A DNA stretch of 64,000 bases from Entophlyctis helioformis (taxonomy: Eukaryota; Chytridiomycota; Chytridiomycetes; Chytridiales; Chytriomycetaceae). The translations under genes and the position numbers were made by a program. Positions 15,741-27,565 of this stretch are shown piece by piece. Location of the stretch: contig JAHLKH010000035.1 in NCBI GenBank assembly GCA_025526915.1, forward strand, positions 62,001 through 126,000, in the 5' to 3' direction. The notes below the pieces were generated by a model. The model was not told the DNA's origin. It saw only the letters and a list, made by a program, of their open reading frames with translations, and did not search any database. Positions within the stretch are counted from its first letter, which is position 1; every line of letters starts with the position of its first letter.

Positions 15741-17268
15741 AGAGTGCATGTATGGCCCAAGAGTCAGCAGCCTGCATGGAGGACAAGTGGAACGACGCAC
15801 ACACAGACATCTGCGACGACGTCACACCACCAACCTCGGTTGCCAGCGACCCACTTGGTTGATCGGCAGGATCGTTGATGAAATGAATGAAGTGGGAACT
15901 GGTTGAATGTCTGCTGGGTCACGTGAGAGACACGTGAGATGGACGTGCTGAGTGGCGAGTGTGGCAAGAAGAGCACGAGCGGTGGGTTGGTGGGGATGTG
16001 CCGACGGAGCAGAAGATGACGCTGTTGTATGCTGTGATGTCTGCTGTGATGCCTGCTGTGATGTCTGCTGTGATGCTGCTGTGATGTCTGTGGAAATGCG
16101 ATTCACAATCCCAACAGCCACCAAGCTTGGCAGCCTGGCATTGCTGGACAGTCTGCCACTGGACGTAGATCGGCAGATGCAACAAGAGGCGGCAGACCTG
16201 ATCGTGCACAGGTGGCCACGCAGCAAGAGCATGCAGTGCCGCATCTCAAAATGCCATTAAATGAGCACAGAAGCTGGCAATCAGATCTTCATTCAAGTGG
16301 AAGGGATGCAATGCAAGAGCGCCAAGGTTTGACATTGCACATCTGCAACAAAAGGCCCATCAACGACGGCCACGCTTTGCTCCACGAGCTGGGGCAGGAG
16401 ACTGTCTCGTTGCCGCTCGAGTCGTACCAGACGCCGAGGCAATATTGGCGCTTGAGCCAGCCTGGACGCCTTCTTCGCTCGAACTTGGGCCTGCCTCGCT
16501 TGCTCCAGCCAGAGACCTCCACTCGGACCAGACTGCCACAACAATCTTGCATGTCAGTGGCCATCACAAAGAGGCGATATCTCAAACGCCGCTCATCCAA
16601 CTAACCATGGCGCCACTTCCAAGCCCCCAGATGCTGACTGGACCTGACTGAACGGGTTGACATGGTCGTAAAAGTCCCAATTGGCCTTGTCCTTGAGGGG
16701 GATCTTCATGCGGGCGACTCGCGAAGGCAAACCAAGTCGGCAAGGATCGACTTGTCCATGAATGATCCCTCATAGTCGTAGAGTCCAGCCAGTCCATGAG
16801 CCATGAGAATCGACCGCTGTCCAGACATGCATCAAAGAGCGTCAACATCAGCCACAGGCAGGGATGCCGGCATGCCTTATAGGCAAACCTACATTGGCAT
16901 GTTCCGCGTCTCGGCAATGAACATGAGACTCGGGTCATCTCTGTGGATGCTGAGAAACAGCACCAGATAGGGCGTCTCACCAAATGAAAAGTCGGCGGCC
17001 GCATCCGTGATTTCCTGGGCCTCTTGAGCAGACACCTTTGCCGACTGATTCTTGACTTGCACCAGGATGGCCGAGAAGCACTTGCGCGACGGCAGATACA
17101 CGGGGATCACAATGTCGACCGCCTTCTGGTTCACTTTGCACAGGATCGCAGCAAACCGGTCAAAGGCGCCTGGGAGCGTGCCATTTGACTGGCCGTTACG
17201 AACAAACATGTAGTGGTTGAATGCCACAATGCCGTCCAGGAACTCTGGATCAATGGGCCCCATGGTGG
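15741..17268 (-). repeat. Right arm of the ~1.5-kb inverted duplication
   Basis: Reverse-complement counterpart of 1-1515. It covers the last two exons of the Crinkler-type gene and its 3' flank, and stops about 27 bases before the MOV10-like start codon at 15714. It has a longer minisatellite than the left arm and several small indels. Confidence 0.9.
16031..16090 (-). repeat. 12-bp minisatellite in the right arm (about 5 units)
   Basis: Variant copies of the same AGACATCACAGC unit as in the left arm, read on the minus strand. Confidence 0.85.
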
Positions 17269-19414
17269 CTAAAGCAGCATGTCAATGCCGTGAAGACGAG
17301 TCAACAGCCAGAGTCAAATGGCTTACCGCCTGCAGAGCGCGATGCGCGAGTTCGATGCGTCCTACCCATTGATTGGAGGTACTGTGTCGCTGCTCTACCC
17401 AGTGCGTTCGTGCCAAAGAGACCATTCAAGAACTCGCCGACGGTGATTGGCATAGTGCGGCTGCGGTACGTGGCCGACTTCTGTAGAACACCGTGGAAGA
17501 CAAACAGCAGCAGGATACACACAACCAGCTCGCCGCGTAATCCAGCATCAACAACAGCACCCTCCTCGACCGCCGCAATAAGAGAGGACATGAGCAGCTT
17601 CCAGATGCTTGTCTTGACAACGCCTTTCTCGGCAGCGCTACTGGTCGTGTCCTCCCGGAGAAGAGTCATCACGCCCTCGGCAAGGATGGGATCAGAGGGA
17701 TAGCCAACGACCATTGCATCGCGGCTCTCAGAGATCAAATAGCAGACCGCCATGTGGCTGGTTGTCATGTTCATGACAAGCTTGTGTGCTCCAGTTGTCT
17801 TCAGGCAGAGAACGGCAGTAGCCATGGCGAAGAGCGGCTGCTTGTTGGTCTCCGCCTTTGTCAGCTCGAGATTGGCGCTGCTGGAAACGCCGACGATCTT
17901 GCATCTCGCCAGATCAACCTGAGCCTCGCATCTCAGATCATTGCCGGCATCCATCCAGATCGGGCGTCCCTTGAACTTGTGCGTCGCCCAGATGGAGCAC
18001 AAAAGAGTGTCGTGATCAATTGGCCGTCTTGGATACAGTCGAGCCGAGTCAAACTGAGCCTGGATGAGTCGATGCACTGGCTGCTGCTCACTTGCCACGA
18101 GATCCCAGTAGCTGATCCGCCAGAAGGGACTAAAGAGCGTCAGGGCGTCGGCCTGGCGCAGCGACGAGACACTTGATGGTGGGGCTGAGGGCAAGAAGTT
18201 GGCTATCTTGATGTTCGTATCCGTAAAGATGGCCGTGACGGGATGCGCGTCGCTCCGTGGAAGGCATGACAGTACGTCGCGGAAGTAATCGAATGATGTT
18301 GGCTGCATGGAAAGCGCTCCAGGTGATATAGGACTCCCATGGACAAGTGACGACGCCTCATCCATAAAGAACACCAGACCAGGTCTGTGTTTCTGCTTCT
18401 GCTGTGCTGCTCTGCTGCTCCTGCTCCTGCTGCTGCTGCTGCAAATGCTCGATCTTGGCTTGGAGGTTGGCCATGGCTCTCTCCAAGTAACCCTCTGCCT
18501 TCTTCTTCCGGCCAGTTCCTGCAACTCAAAAGTCAGCAAGTGTCAATGCAGTCATCTGCAGATGCGCATCAGTACATCCGCTTGCCTGATCCACTAGCTG
18601 GGGCATCCTTTGGGAAACCATCGCTCTCGATCATGGCAAGTGCACTATCAATGTGCACCAAGGCGTCGTTCCAGAACTGGTCCACATCGACCTTGCGGCC
18701 AACCTGCAACGCGATCCATGCGCTTGGCGTCAACGCCGGGTTGCTCTCAATCGATGCCGCAAGATGGTTGATGCAGCCAAGCAGGAAGCCAATCGACCAA
18801 TGTGTGAACTGGCTGATTGGGATCACTTTGAAGCGGTCGGCGATGAGGCTGCGGAGGGGGTAGCCAGTGGACTTTTGGTCGCGCAGGTTGGTGTAGATGG
18901 CGAAGCGCTGCTTGGCCACCTCGATGCATGTGCGTGTCTTGCCCATGCCGCTGGACTGCACCATTGCGCCGTATGGAGCAACGTGCTGCATGCCACGGAT
19001 TGCCCAGGTCTCACTGATGTCGTCAATGTAGTTGTTGAACGACTCAACGCACTGGTGGGCATCAACGAGAGGTCGGTTGAGACCCTGAACGACCGATTCG
19101 CTGATGTTGCGTATGGCGGGCGCAGCAGTGTCACGGCTGCGGATGCGTGCCCTGACCGCTGCCAGATGTGCGCCAGTGGGCATGGGCAGGCCCATCATAC
19201 CAAGCTTTACGCCAAGAAGGACGTCGATAGCCTCGTCTGTCCAGTTGTCGGCGTTGCTGCTGAGGACTGTCAACATCGAAACAACAGCCGGCACAAACTC
19301 GGCAATGTCATCGGGCGTGGCCGCAGCCAGCTCCTGGACAGCAGGTGTGATCACGGCTGAGCCGCTTCCAGCCGCTGTGACATCAGTCGGCATGGTGTCG
19401 CTCAGAGATGACAT
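16289..19414 (-). CDS. Crinkler-type P-loop NTPase fused to a PD-(D/E)XK-like nuclease (copy B)
   Basis: The N-terminal exon runs from MSSLSDTMPTD (in-frame codons continue upstream, so the start is uncertain). It contains the family Walker A YGAMVQSSGMGKTRT about 150 codons in. A second block holds a Gln-rich coiled coil (GYLERAMANLQAKIEHL), Walker B LVFFMDEASSLV, and family motifs KFKGRPIW, MATAVLCL, DPILAEGVM and GLRGELVVCILLL. The last exons carry the nuclease core (DIVIPVYL, AILVQVKNQ). Known family: CR/Crinkler effectors, which combine an NTPase module with a restriction-like nuclease module and occur widely in chytrids, oomycetes and other fungi. The frame changes between the coiled coil and Walker B (near 18390), and a base missing relative to copy A near 16710 creates an early stop. 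It may be a pseudogene or affected by assembly indels. No secretion signal is evident. Confidence 0.7.
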
Positions 19415-19921
19415 TGTCGAGTTGGAGTGACAGTCGACGAAATGAAAGATCGATTTTGTAGCCACAACGCTTGAGAGTCTGGCTCTGATTGGCCAAGTCT
19501 CAGATTGAGAGTCAGGCGCTGATTGGCTGTCTCTGCACTTGTATCTGAGTGATGCCTGCACGAGTGGCACAGCAACGTCACTGGCACGATCATGCAGACA
19601 CAGATCTACCGCTATGGTACCTGCTGTTTGGAGACTGGCCGCTCTACTTGACGCACTCACGAGACGATGGTGATCCTACCATGCAGAAGCGCCTTGCAGC
19701 AAGTCCGCTCAACCGAGCACAGTCAGCCGACCTGCTCCGCATTGTGTGCTTCTGACAAGCGCCGGTTCCCACGTCAAGTTCGCTACGTCAAGTTGACTGC
19801 ACCATGGCATGCCTTGTCGGTGGACGTCCCACATTCCCACGCCTTGCAGTGGCACTTGTTGGACGATCGCGTCGAGTGGATCTTGTCCTCACAGCCACAA
19901 AGCGAGCAAACGGCTGTGACG
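19415..19921. other. Upstream region between the Crinkler-type gene and the ankyrin pseudogene
   Basis: The first half holds only short open stretches. From about 19680 the sequence resembles the regions upstream of the ankyrin copies at 27185-27530 and 52090-52315 (for example GCAGCAAGTCCGCTCAACC and TGGACGATCGCGTCGAGTGG). It is therefore family 5' sequence rather than unique spacer. Confidence 0.6.
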
Positions 19922-21310
19922 ATGAAGGCGGAGCGACAGGCGAGTGACAACGCAGACGCAGCAGCAGCCAGCCACGAGCATGTGCGCTGTCTGCAGAGCC
20001 AGCTGCAGAGCACAGCCGAGCAGTCGGCTGTTGTCGAGCAGGTCGTTGGAGCGAGTGGCAGCCAAGCCGTCGAGCCAGCAGCAACAACTGCACAGCCAGG
20101 TGTGCCTCACTATGTGGTACCGCCAGCCACCAGCGACCTTGCCTTTGGCAGAAGCCACTGGGACGGCAAGCCCGCCGATATCCACGCCATGATCCTCAAG
20201 TACGCCGGCCCACTCACTCGCTTCCTCATCGGCCTGCTCGGTGACACGGCCACACTCGACGACGCGACCAAGTTGGAGCTGTGGACCGAAGCGTTCAAGA
20301 TGGACTGGCAGGGCGATCTGGCGCTGCTGCCTGACGTTGACCTGACGGCCGACAACGGGCTGTTGCTCGCACATTCTCGCTCCATGTATCACCGTCTCTG
20401 CAAGCGCTTTCCCGATTACACCGATGCCAACTATGCGAGTAACGACGAGTACTACAACAACTACAGCGCGGACTCTTATGACGGTGACTGGGATGGACGT
20501 CGATTGCTTCTCATTCCCATGCGACACGGCTGGTTCGATCTGATCGACTTTACGTATCCGATCACACTCGCTCAGATGGCCATCCGCTTTGGATGCCTCG
20601 ATCTGCTCAAGCATCTCGACGACAAGTACAAGACGCTCCAGGACTGGATGGCCAGGCACGAGCCAACAAGCGACTACTGGGACGAGGCAGTCGACATAGC
20701 AGCAAGCAATGGACACCTCGATGTTATGCAGTACTTGTTTGATCTCGGTGTGGTATGCATGTCGAATACGATGGACTAGCGGCCGGCAACGGTCACTTCA
20801 TGTCGTCAAGTGGCTCACGAGAACAGGACGGAAGGATGCACGACGGGCAATGGATCGCGGCCGGCAACGGACACATGCATGTCCTCAAGTGGCTGCATGC
20901 CAACAGGACGGAAGGGTGCACGGCTGCTGCGATGGATCGCGCAGCTAAAAACGGCCACTTGCATGTGATTGAGTGGCTCCACGAGACCCGCGGGTTTGAA
21001 TGCACAACCGCCGCACTGGATGCCGCCATCCGCCGTGGACACTTGGACGTCATCAAGTACATGCACTCCAAAGGCGCTCGAGCATCAAGCGACACCATTG
21101 AGTCTTCTGTCCGCATAGGCAGTGCCAAGTTGCTGCAGTACTTGATGGAGTGCGGATACGCGGTTGAACTCAAGGCACTCAGCCGCGCCACGACTACCGA
21201 GATCCCATCTCCTGCTTGGCAGCCTCACACTCGACCAGGCACAGGCGCTGCTTGTCCGAGCGAACCAGGAGATGCCACTGAGGCCACTATCAAGGACTCC
21301 GAGCGACCAT
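19922..21310 (+). pseudogene. Decayed F-box-like/ankyrin-repeat gene (copy A)
   Basis: Homologous along its length to the intact copy at 52316-53812: acidic/Gln leader, F-box-like header (GKPADIHAMILKYAGPLTRF), then ankyrin repeats with the WLH pattern (NGHLHVIEWLHETRG). The frame is lost after MQYLFDLGV (near 20755), again within the next 100 bases, and once more near 21205, where the region matching LLGSLTLDQAQALL lies in another frame. Several independent shifts in one copy while its paralogue is open point to true decay, although assembly indels may add to the count. A reverse-transcriptase remnant lies antisense at its 3' side. Confidence 0.75.
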
Positions 21311-21312
21311 CC

Positions 21313-21400
21313 AGAAACTGGAAACATCAAGCAAGTGATGAATGGATCGCCAAGGGCTGCTTTTGGAATGAAGACGTGATTGCCGCACTTGTCCTCCATG
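21313..21400 (-). mobile_element. Reverse-transcriptase remnant (KCG region) beside ankyrin copy A
   Basis: Read on the minus strand this encodes DKCGNHVFIPKAALGDPFIT. That matches the segment DKCGNLIFIPTARLGNPFIT at the end of the larger LINE-type reverse-transcriptase fragment at 53815-54345, just past its ADD box. Only this short piece remains here. Confidence 0.6.
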
Positions 21401-21606
21401 CCGCCACCAGAACTGAGGGTTGATGGCTCAACTCACAGAGACACGAGTGGTTCATTCAATCCCGTGCACACAAAGGACAGATGGCAACTGCGACTCTTAT
21501 CACTTGGCAGAGACAGCCGCAACACGGAGTCTCACAGCCTCGCTACGCTTGGCAGTCGCGCCGCCGCCGTCAGGGAGATGTGACAGCAGGATGGTGCGGC
21601 GATCAG

Positions 21607-23827
21607 TCAGGATCTGGGACACGAGCCAGGAAGGCTCTTGTAGTACGCCTCGGCCTCGCTCTTGTTGCAGAACGCCACGATGGACACGCCGTTGTTGTAG
21701 TCAAACAAGTTCATGCCATCGTTGGTGGCATCGACGGCATGCTTGATCACAAAGTAGCCCTGGTCGCAGGCCAGGTAGATGTCAACGAGATCATCACGGG
21801 CTTCGGCAGGGAGGGTTCCTGGCAATCTCCTCGTACTTGTCAATGACGAGCTCGAGGATATCGAGGTAGATCGCCTTTTCGGAGATGAGCTTCTTGGCGT
21901 GCAGGATGGCCTCCTTCTCCTTTGTGAGATGGTCAACGGCTGCTATGGCGTTTGCCTCTGTTGTGGGTGCAGATTGGCTGCTGCCTCGGTCCCAGCAAGC
22001 TCCTCCTTCTCCTTGTGCGTCAGTCGCTCGTACTGCTCGGCATCGCTCCATGCTGCTGCCACCGCTTCCCGCGCAGATCCGCCGGCAGATCCGCCTGCAG
22101 ATCCCGCTGCTCCGCTTGTCGCAAAAGCCCCAGAAGGAGCCACCACATCCGGCTTGCCGATCCCGTTCCGAGACGCCTCTCCGTCGCCTCTGGTTCCGAT
22201 CTCTGCTTGTGCTCCCTCCAGCTTGATTCCGAGGCTCGCATGGCTGCCACCACTCGCTTCTTGAGCCACCGTTTTGCGTCGCTTGGCACTGCCGTTTCCG
22301 TCGTCAAGCGCTCCTCCTGCTGCTGTTGCTGCTGTGGTGGCTATATCCAACGCCATTGCCGATGCGGATGCCGTCCGCTTCATCCCAATCCCCACTCCTG
22401 CCTCACCTGCTGCCTCACCTGCTGCTGCTGCTGCGACGGGCACATTGTCGGCTGCTGGCAAGGTCGGTGTTGATGCCGCCGTTCCGCCCACTGGCGCTGC
22501 AATGCACCGCCGCACATACAGCACTCCGTCCTCGTTCGTCAGCTCGTGCGTCGCGGTCGAGGCGCTCTTGCCGCGCACATACATGAGCACTGGCCCCTGG
22601 CTGCCCAGCTGCACTGTGCTTTGCTGCCCCGCACTCCACGACTTGAGCACCCGTCGCGGCCCCTTTGGTCTGGCCACCGAGCCTGCTGCTCCTGCTGCTC
22701 CTGCTGCGGCGTCGGTCGGCTCGGGCTTGGGCTTGCACTCGACCAGCTCGATGATCGTCAACGCGGCTTTGGCTGTTGGTCCCAGCAGCACCGACTTGCG
22801 CATGCATAAGTAGATGGACGCTGCTTCCACACATGCACACTTGTCAGTTTCGCAACCCCCACCCCCAACTCCCCACTCCTCATACGCAGATCGGCAGACG
22901 CAGACTGAGCCTTACCGATCCGTGCGCCTGCATCTTGACAAACACGGCATCGAGCGCGTCCATGATGGCTGTCGTGGCAACAGTCTCGTGCTTGCCTGGC
23001 TCGCTCATCTGCAGCCAGCTGGCCTCGACTCTGGGGATCGTCACCCTGAACGTATCCGGCGGCACTTTGCCTCCCATCGTCAGGACATGCATGCGGATCT
23101 TGGCCGTGCCGAGGAAGCCCTGCGCCTCTTCTGGCGACCGCACGGCTTTGATGCTGCGTGCGAGCGCAACGCGCAGATTGACTGGTGTCGATGTCGGTGC
23201 CTGCGTGACGTAGACCTTGGACAGTGCTGGTGCTGGTGTCGGCGTCGCTGGCTGTGGCTGCAGACCAATAAAGAAGAGATACAGCCTGTCGTCTGCTGCC
23301 TCGCTCTCCTCGTCCTGCGGCTGCTGGTGCTGCTGCCTCCGCTTCTGCTTCTGCTTCTGTTGCTTCGACTGCTGCTTCGACTGCTGCTGCTTCTGTTGCT
23401 TCGACTGCTGCTGCGAGGCTGGACCGGCAGGAGTGGCAGACGCCGGCGGCTCGTCCAGCGGCTCGGCGGCATACAGAAACTGGAGTGCTTGCTCCAGCGC
23501 AACGCCGATGCTCGGGCAGCCTATCCAGTGCAGTCCCTTGAGATACTGGTGCCCGCAGCGTCAGCACCAACGAAGCCATATTGAGCCCCGCGCACTGACA
23601 GACTCACGTCGTCACCGTGCGGCTGGTCGGTCGCTGTGCAATAGAGGCGGGAGCTGTGCGGACTCTGGTGCAGCGTGTCCCAGTACGGCCCCCAGCGGAC
23701 AAGTGCGTCTGCCACAAGGCCCCGGGTGTTAGTCTCTCGCATGTCCCGATCTGGCGGTCTGCGTGACGGTCTGCTCATTGCACGAACCCTTGCTGGCACC
23801 GTCCAGAATGACCGCTGTTCGGACCAT
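21607..23827 (-). CDS. Unrecognised nuclear-looking protein with low-complexity linkers
   Basis: At least three exons are visible. The start MVRTAVILDGASKG leads by splicing to ADALVRWGPYWDTLHQS and LYCTATDQPHGDD, then a GT-AG intron to YLKGLHWIGCPSIGVALEQ. A Gln/Lys-rich segment (23340-23415) follows, then KIRMHVLTMGGKVPPDTFRV. After another intron come a Gly/Ala/Ser-rich linker with a basic cluster SAKRRKT and a helical C-terminus (HLTKEKEAILHAKKL) ending in the 21607 exon with DIYLACDQGYFVIKHAVDA. The VILDGA start followed by a conserved-looking core could be a degenerate von Willebrand-like fold. A faint likeness of the THELTNEDGVLYVRR part to Asunder/INTS13 was considered but is not convincing. 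No function is assigned. Confidence 0.5.
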
Positions 23828-24287
23828 CAAGGATGATCTGTGGAAAAGCTGCATATCACGCCCCACCAGCCATCGCGCAGGCTCGTTGTGGCGCGGGCTG
23901 GGATGCCGCTTCCCGTGGCAACTGCAGCCTTGAGTCGCTCGACGGCGTCTGCATGCCGAGCATGCACTGCGCTGCGAGCGGCTTGTTCTTGCGGGCAGAC
24001 ACACAGGGATGCCGCTGATTGTGCTTGTGGCTGGCCTTGTGTGCTGCGAGCGGAGCCACCGAGAACGGTCAGGCGGTGTGCTGGGGAACACGCACGAGTC
24101 GCGCACGGACGCGGAGCGCGTGTGTTGCAGGGAGCACACAGACGCGCCAGATCTCCGCTCGGCCGTCTTTCCCTCGTCCCCGACACCCTCTTGAACACAG
24201 AAGCAGCCAATCTGAAGCAAGAGCACGCACACACCAACGCACACATACCAACGCACAAAGCCAGTGCCAGCACCCTCCATCCAAGCA

Positions 24288-26141
24288 ATGGCCGGTGTCG
24301 TCTCCCTCCTCACGCGTCTGGTCCTCAAGGCCACGGTGGTGACCGCCCACACGCTATCGCACTCGTCCGGCAGTTACGCTGTGTGCGAGACCGGAGCTGT
24401 CGGCGCCGTCCCCCCACCGCTGTTCCAGGACATCAAGGGTGTCTTACTGAGCACCACGAACGCGGTCGTCCACTTGGCCATCCTCGTCGGCTCGCTTGTG
24501 CCTGCTCTCATCAATGCCTTCTTCGCCGTCTTGCCCCTTCTTTCGGTCAGTTGCGGTTGCAGCCGTCTGCATGTGTGTGCATGTTTCGTTGGGCTTGCCT
24601 GCTGCCTGCTTTCTGCTCCGCCCGGCCTGCCTGCCTGCCTGCCTGCTCTGTTCTGCCTGCTGCCTGCTGCCGCCCTTTCTGAGCATGCCGGTGTGGCTCA
24701 CGGGGGCGGCGTGGCTCACGGGGCGGCGGACAGGGTGGCTCAGAGTGTGGCTTGCACGCCCGTCGGAGTTTCGTGAGCGCGTCCAGCCCTGCGCGTCCTT
24801 GTTCGCATGTTCATGCAAGCTGCTCTCGGCTGACACATCCGCCTGCACCCTCCCGTCTTGCTGCAGGACAATGCCCGTCCCTTCCTGCTCCACCTCTTGG
24901 CAATGCTCATTATGGACGAGGTCCTCCTCATCGTCCGTGAAGTGTTCGTTGTCGTGGGCGGTGGCTGCCGTGCTGCGTGTGGCCTGTGCGCCAGTGAGTG
25001 TCCCGAAGGAGCTTCCTCGGGTCACTCCACTCGCAGCATCAGACCCACGCCTCACGCTGCAGCCACCGCCCACTGCGAGTGCCTGACGTTTGATGGCTGT
25101 CATTGCCTGGCGTGCCTTGATGACGCCCTTGCGTCCCTCGCCATCCTGCTGCGCGACATTGACGACGAGGCGTTTCGCAAAGAGTCAAGCGCAGCGGCCA
25201 ATGCTGCGGCCCGCGGGCTCGCCCGAGACTCTGGCCATTCTCTGCCTCCGCCTCGACCAGTCAACAGCTCCAAGTGGGCGTTGATTCGTTATGTCGCTCC
25301 AGACAAGTTCATTTTGTCGGCCATCTCGGCTCTGTTCCCCGCTTGCGACCCGATCTGTTCACCGATCAAACCCAAGCGCGTCCTGCCGGTCGAGCTCCCC
25401 CTTGTTCACCCTCGCCAGCTCTTCCCTCGGCCCTCTGCCGAGCGTGACTTATGGCAGGCCGTCACTGCGGCCATGTCGATCCTGATTCCTCTCGACGTGC
25501 TTCTACCTGAGCCGATTGCGCCTGTTGACAGCTCCAAGTGGGCAGTGATTCGTTACGTCACACCTCCTGATGTACTTTCAACAGCTAAAGACACGCCTGC
25601 CGTGGCTGCTGCTGCGATTGCTCCTGCTGCTGCCGCGACTGCTGCAGTAACCGTTGATGCACCACTGCAAGCCGTTCGGATGTACAAGCCGCAGTCACAT
25701 GCTTCGCTTATCCGTAACCTGGTGGACAGGCTCGTAAAGCGCATCCAAACCACCCACCTCCAGGCACCTACCACGCCGTTCGAGTTCGCCAATATCGCCA
25801 CGAACCTCCCGGATTTGCTCTCCAATCCTCCTGATCTACTCCCAATGGCCGAAGACACGCCTGCGGTGATTGATCCTGTGATTGCTCTTGCTGCTTCGAC
25901 TGCTGCTTTGACCATTTCTGAGAATGCTGCTGCCGCGACTCCTGCCGTCACCGTCGTCGCACCACTGCAAGCCGTTCGGAACTCCAGCCAGCAGCCACGT
26001 GTTTCGCGTGAGCGTCACCGGATGGCCAAGCTCGCGAAGCTGATCCGTATCAACCACCGTCAGGCACCTACCACGCCGTTCGTGTCGTTCAACAGCGCGA
26101 ACCACCGGCAGGATCTTCTGTTGAACCCTCGCCAGCATTAG
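24288..26141 (+). CDS. Unrecognised membrane protein with duplicated Pro/Ala-rich C-terminal repeats
   Basis: Exon 1 (24288-24544) encodes hydrophobic helices, including VVHLAILVGSLVPALINAFF. A GT-AG intron then leads to an exon beginning DNARPFLLHLLAMLIMDEVLL, giving two or three membrane segments before a Cys-rich stretch. The C-terminal half is repetitive. SSKWALIRYVAPDKF recurs as SSKWAVIRYVTPPDV. A ~90-residue unit starting EDTPAV/KDTPAV and containing APLQAVR and QAPTTPFEF occurs twice in tandem (about 25586-25850 and 25851-26141). I do not recognise the family. The start is chosen at the ATG of MAGVVSLL; an in-frame ATG lies eight codons upstream. An additional intron near 24970 is possible. 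Confidence 0.5.
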
Positions 26142-26354
26142 CCTGGGCACGTTTACCAGCGATGACCGACTGTGACAGCTGCTGGCAGCTTGTCTCGTCA
26201 TGTCATCCTCTCACCGACGTTCCTTCATCACCGTACATCCCTCTCTGCCTGCTCATACTCCACTTGTCCATTCGCCGCCTTGCCCTGCGTCCTGCCCCAC
26301 CGACCAAAGATCGCTCTCTCGGGTCTCCGCGGTCGTCACGGTCGCCTCCTTCCC

Positions 26355-26772
26355 TCACACACCTCTCTCCACCACACATTCTCGCTCATCGTTGTCGCAT
26401 TGGGTACTGTCCGATTGTTGCTGTTCAAGGCACGCGCTCATCGCCGCGCACTCCTTGGCAAGAGACTCGTCTTTTGCATCGACCCAGCAACAAGCAGTAC
26501 CGTCCGCACATTGCTTCGGGACGCAGATCAAGCTTCCCAGACCAAGACCACTGGGGTCATTCGACCCCCCAGCGACCTCGACAACCTCGCTCAACACTCA
26601 CCACCATCTGATTGCCCGCTGTTTGTTTCTCCCTGATCACGCTGCTGCTCGTCGTTGCATCCTCATGATACAGCACAACAAGCGCTGCAGCAAGGATCAG
26701 TCCGATCATCATCCCCATCACCCCAGCCGCCCTTTGTGTTTGTTTGTGTTTTTCGCGCTGGTAAGTCGGCAT
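26355..26772 (-). CDS. Possible small single-pass membrane protein with a Cys-rich tail
   Basis: A tentative two-exon model. MPTYQREKHKQTQRAAG precedes a hydrophobic helix (VMGMMIGLILAAALVVLYH). A GTGAGT donor after NQMV and a CCCAG acceptor join it to an exon encoding eight cysteines, including CVPKQCADGTACCWVD and ending ECVVERGV. The compartment order would be a short basic cytosolic end, one membrane helix and a Cys-rich outer domain. The opposite strand also has open stretches of poor composition. I do not recognise it. Confidence 0.3.
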
Positions 26773-27184
26773 CCCATCAGCACAGCATGCCAGCGACACC
26801 AAGCCACTGACACAGTGCATGCCGGTGACTGCACTACCAGGCTCTCCCCGTTTGTTTGTTTGTTTCTATCTGAATGTCCCTCTCGGTCCAAGTGGCAGCC
26901 ATTGCTTTGTGTTTATGAACAACAGGACAGCATGTTGACGTGCTGCCTGTTGCATCGCAAGCAATGCACTCACTTTGGATCGTTTGGTTTGGACTTGCTG
27001 CCTCTCTCTTATCTGGATGCACATTGACAAGGCTCAATGAATGCACGCATATCTCAAATCTCTGGCTCACTGGCGCATCTGATTACCACCTTCTAGATGC
27101 AAGCAGTGGAAGAATACGCAACCACCATAAGAGAGCGTCATTCCAAGTGTTCGTATGTTAAGCCATACCAGCCACGCCATTGGC

Positions 27185-27530
27185 TTGTTGGAAGCAATCT
27201 CGTAGGACCACTGCCCTACAGCAGGCAGTTTGTGTGCTCAGAGTTCAAGCTGGATCACCACCAGTGACGCTTGCAGCAAGTCCGCTCAACCCATCAGCCT
27301 CTAGGCTCCGCATTGTGTGCGTCGCCCCATGTCCTGCAGAGGACCATCCTGCATGCCACCACACCAGCCACACTGTGCACCTTGGCATGCAGTGTCTGGG
27401 GTTGTCCCACATTCTCATCTGTTGCAATGGCACTTGTTGGACGATCGCGTCGAGTGGATCTTGTCCTCACAACCACAAAGCGAGCAAGCGGCTGTGACGA
27501 TGACGACAACGCAGACGACAGTCAACAAAC
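27185..27530 (+). repeat. Fragment of the ankyrin-family 5' region (copy B)
   Basis: Matches the sequence upstream of and around the start codon of ankyrin copies A and C (CCACTGCCCTACAGC, GTGACGCTTGCAGCAAGTC, TGGACGATCGCGTCGAGTGG, CTGTGACGATGA) and then ends abruptly. No header or ankyrin coding sequence follows. It is a truncated family member or the remnant of an insertion event. Confidence 0.7.
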
Positions 27531-27565
27531 GTCGTAGATGGATGCACATTCACCTGCTGTTCATT

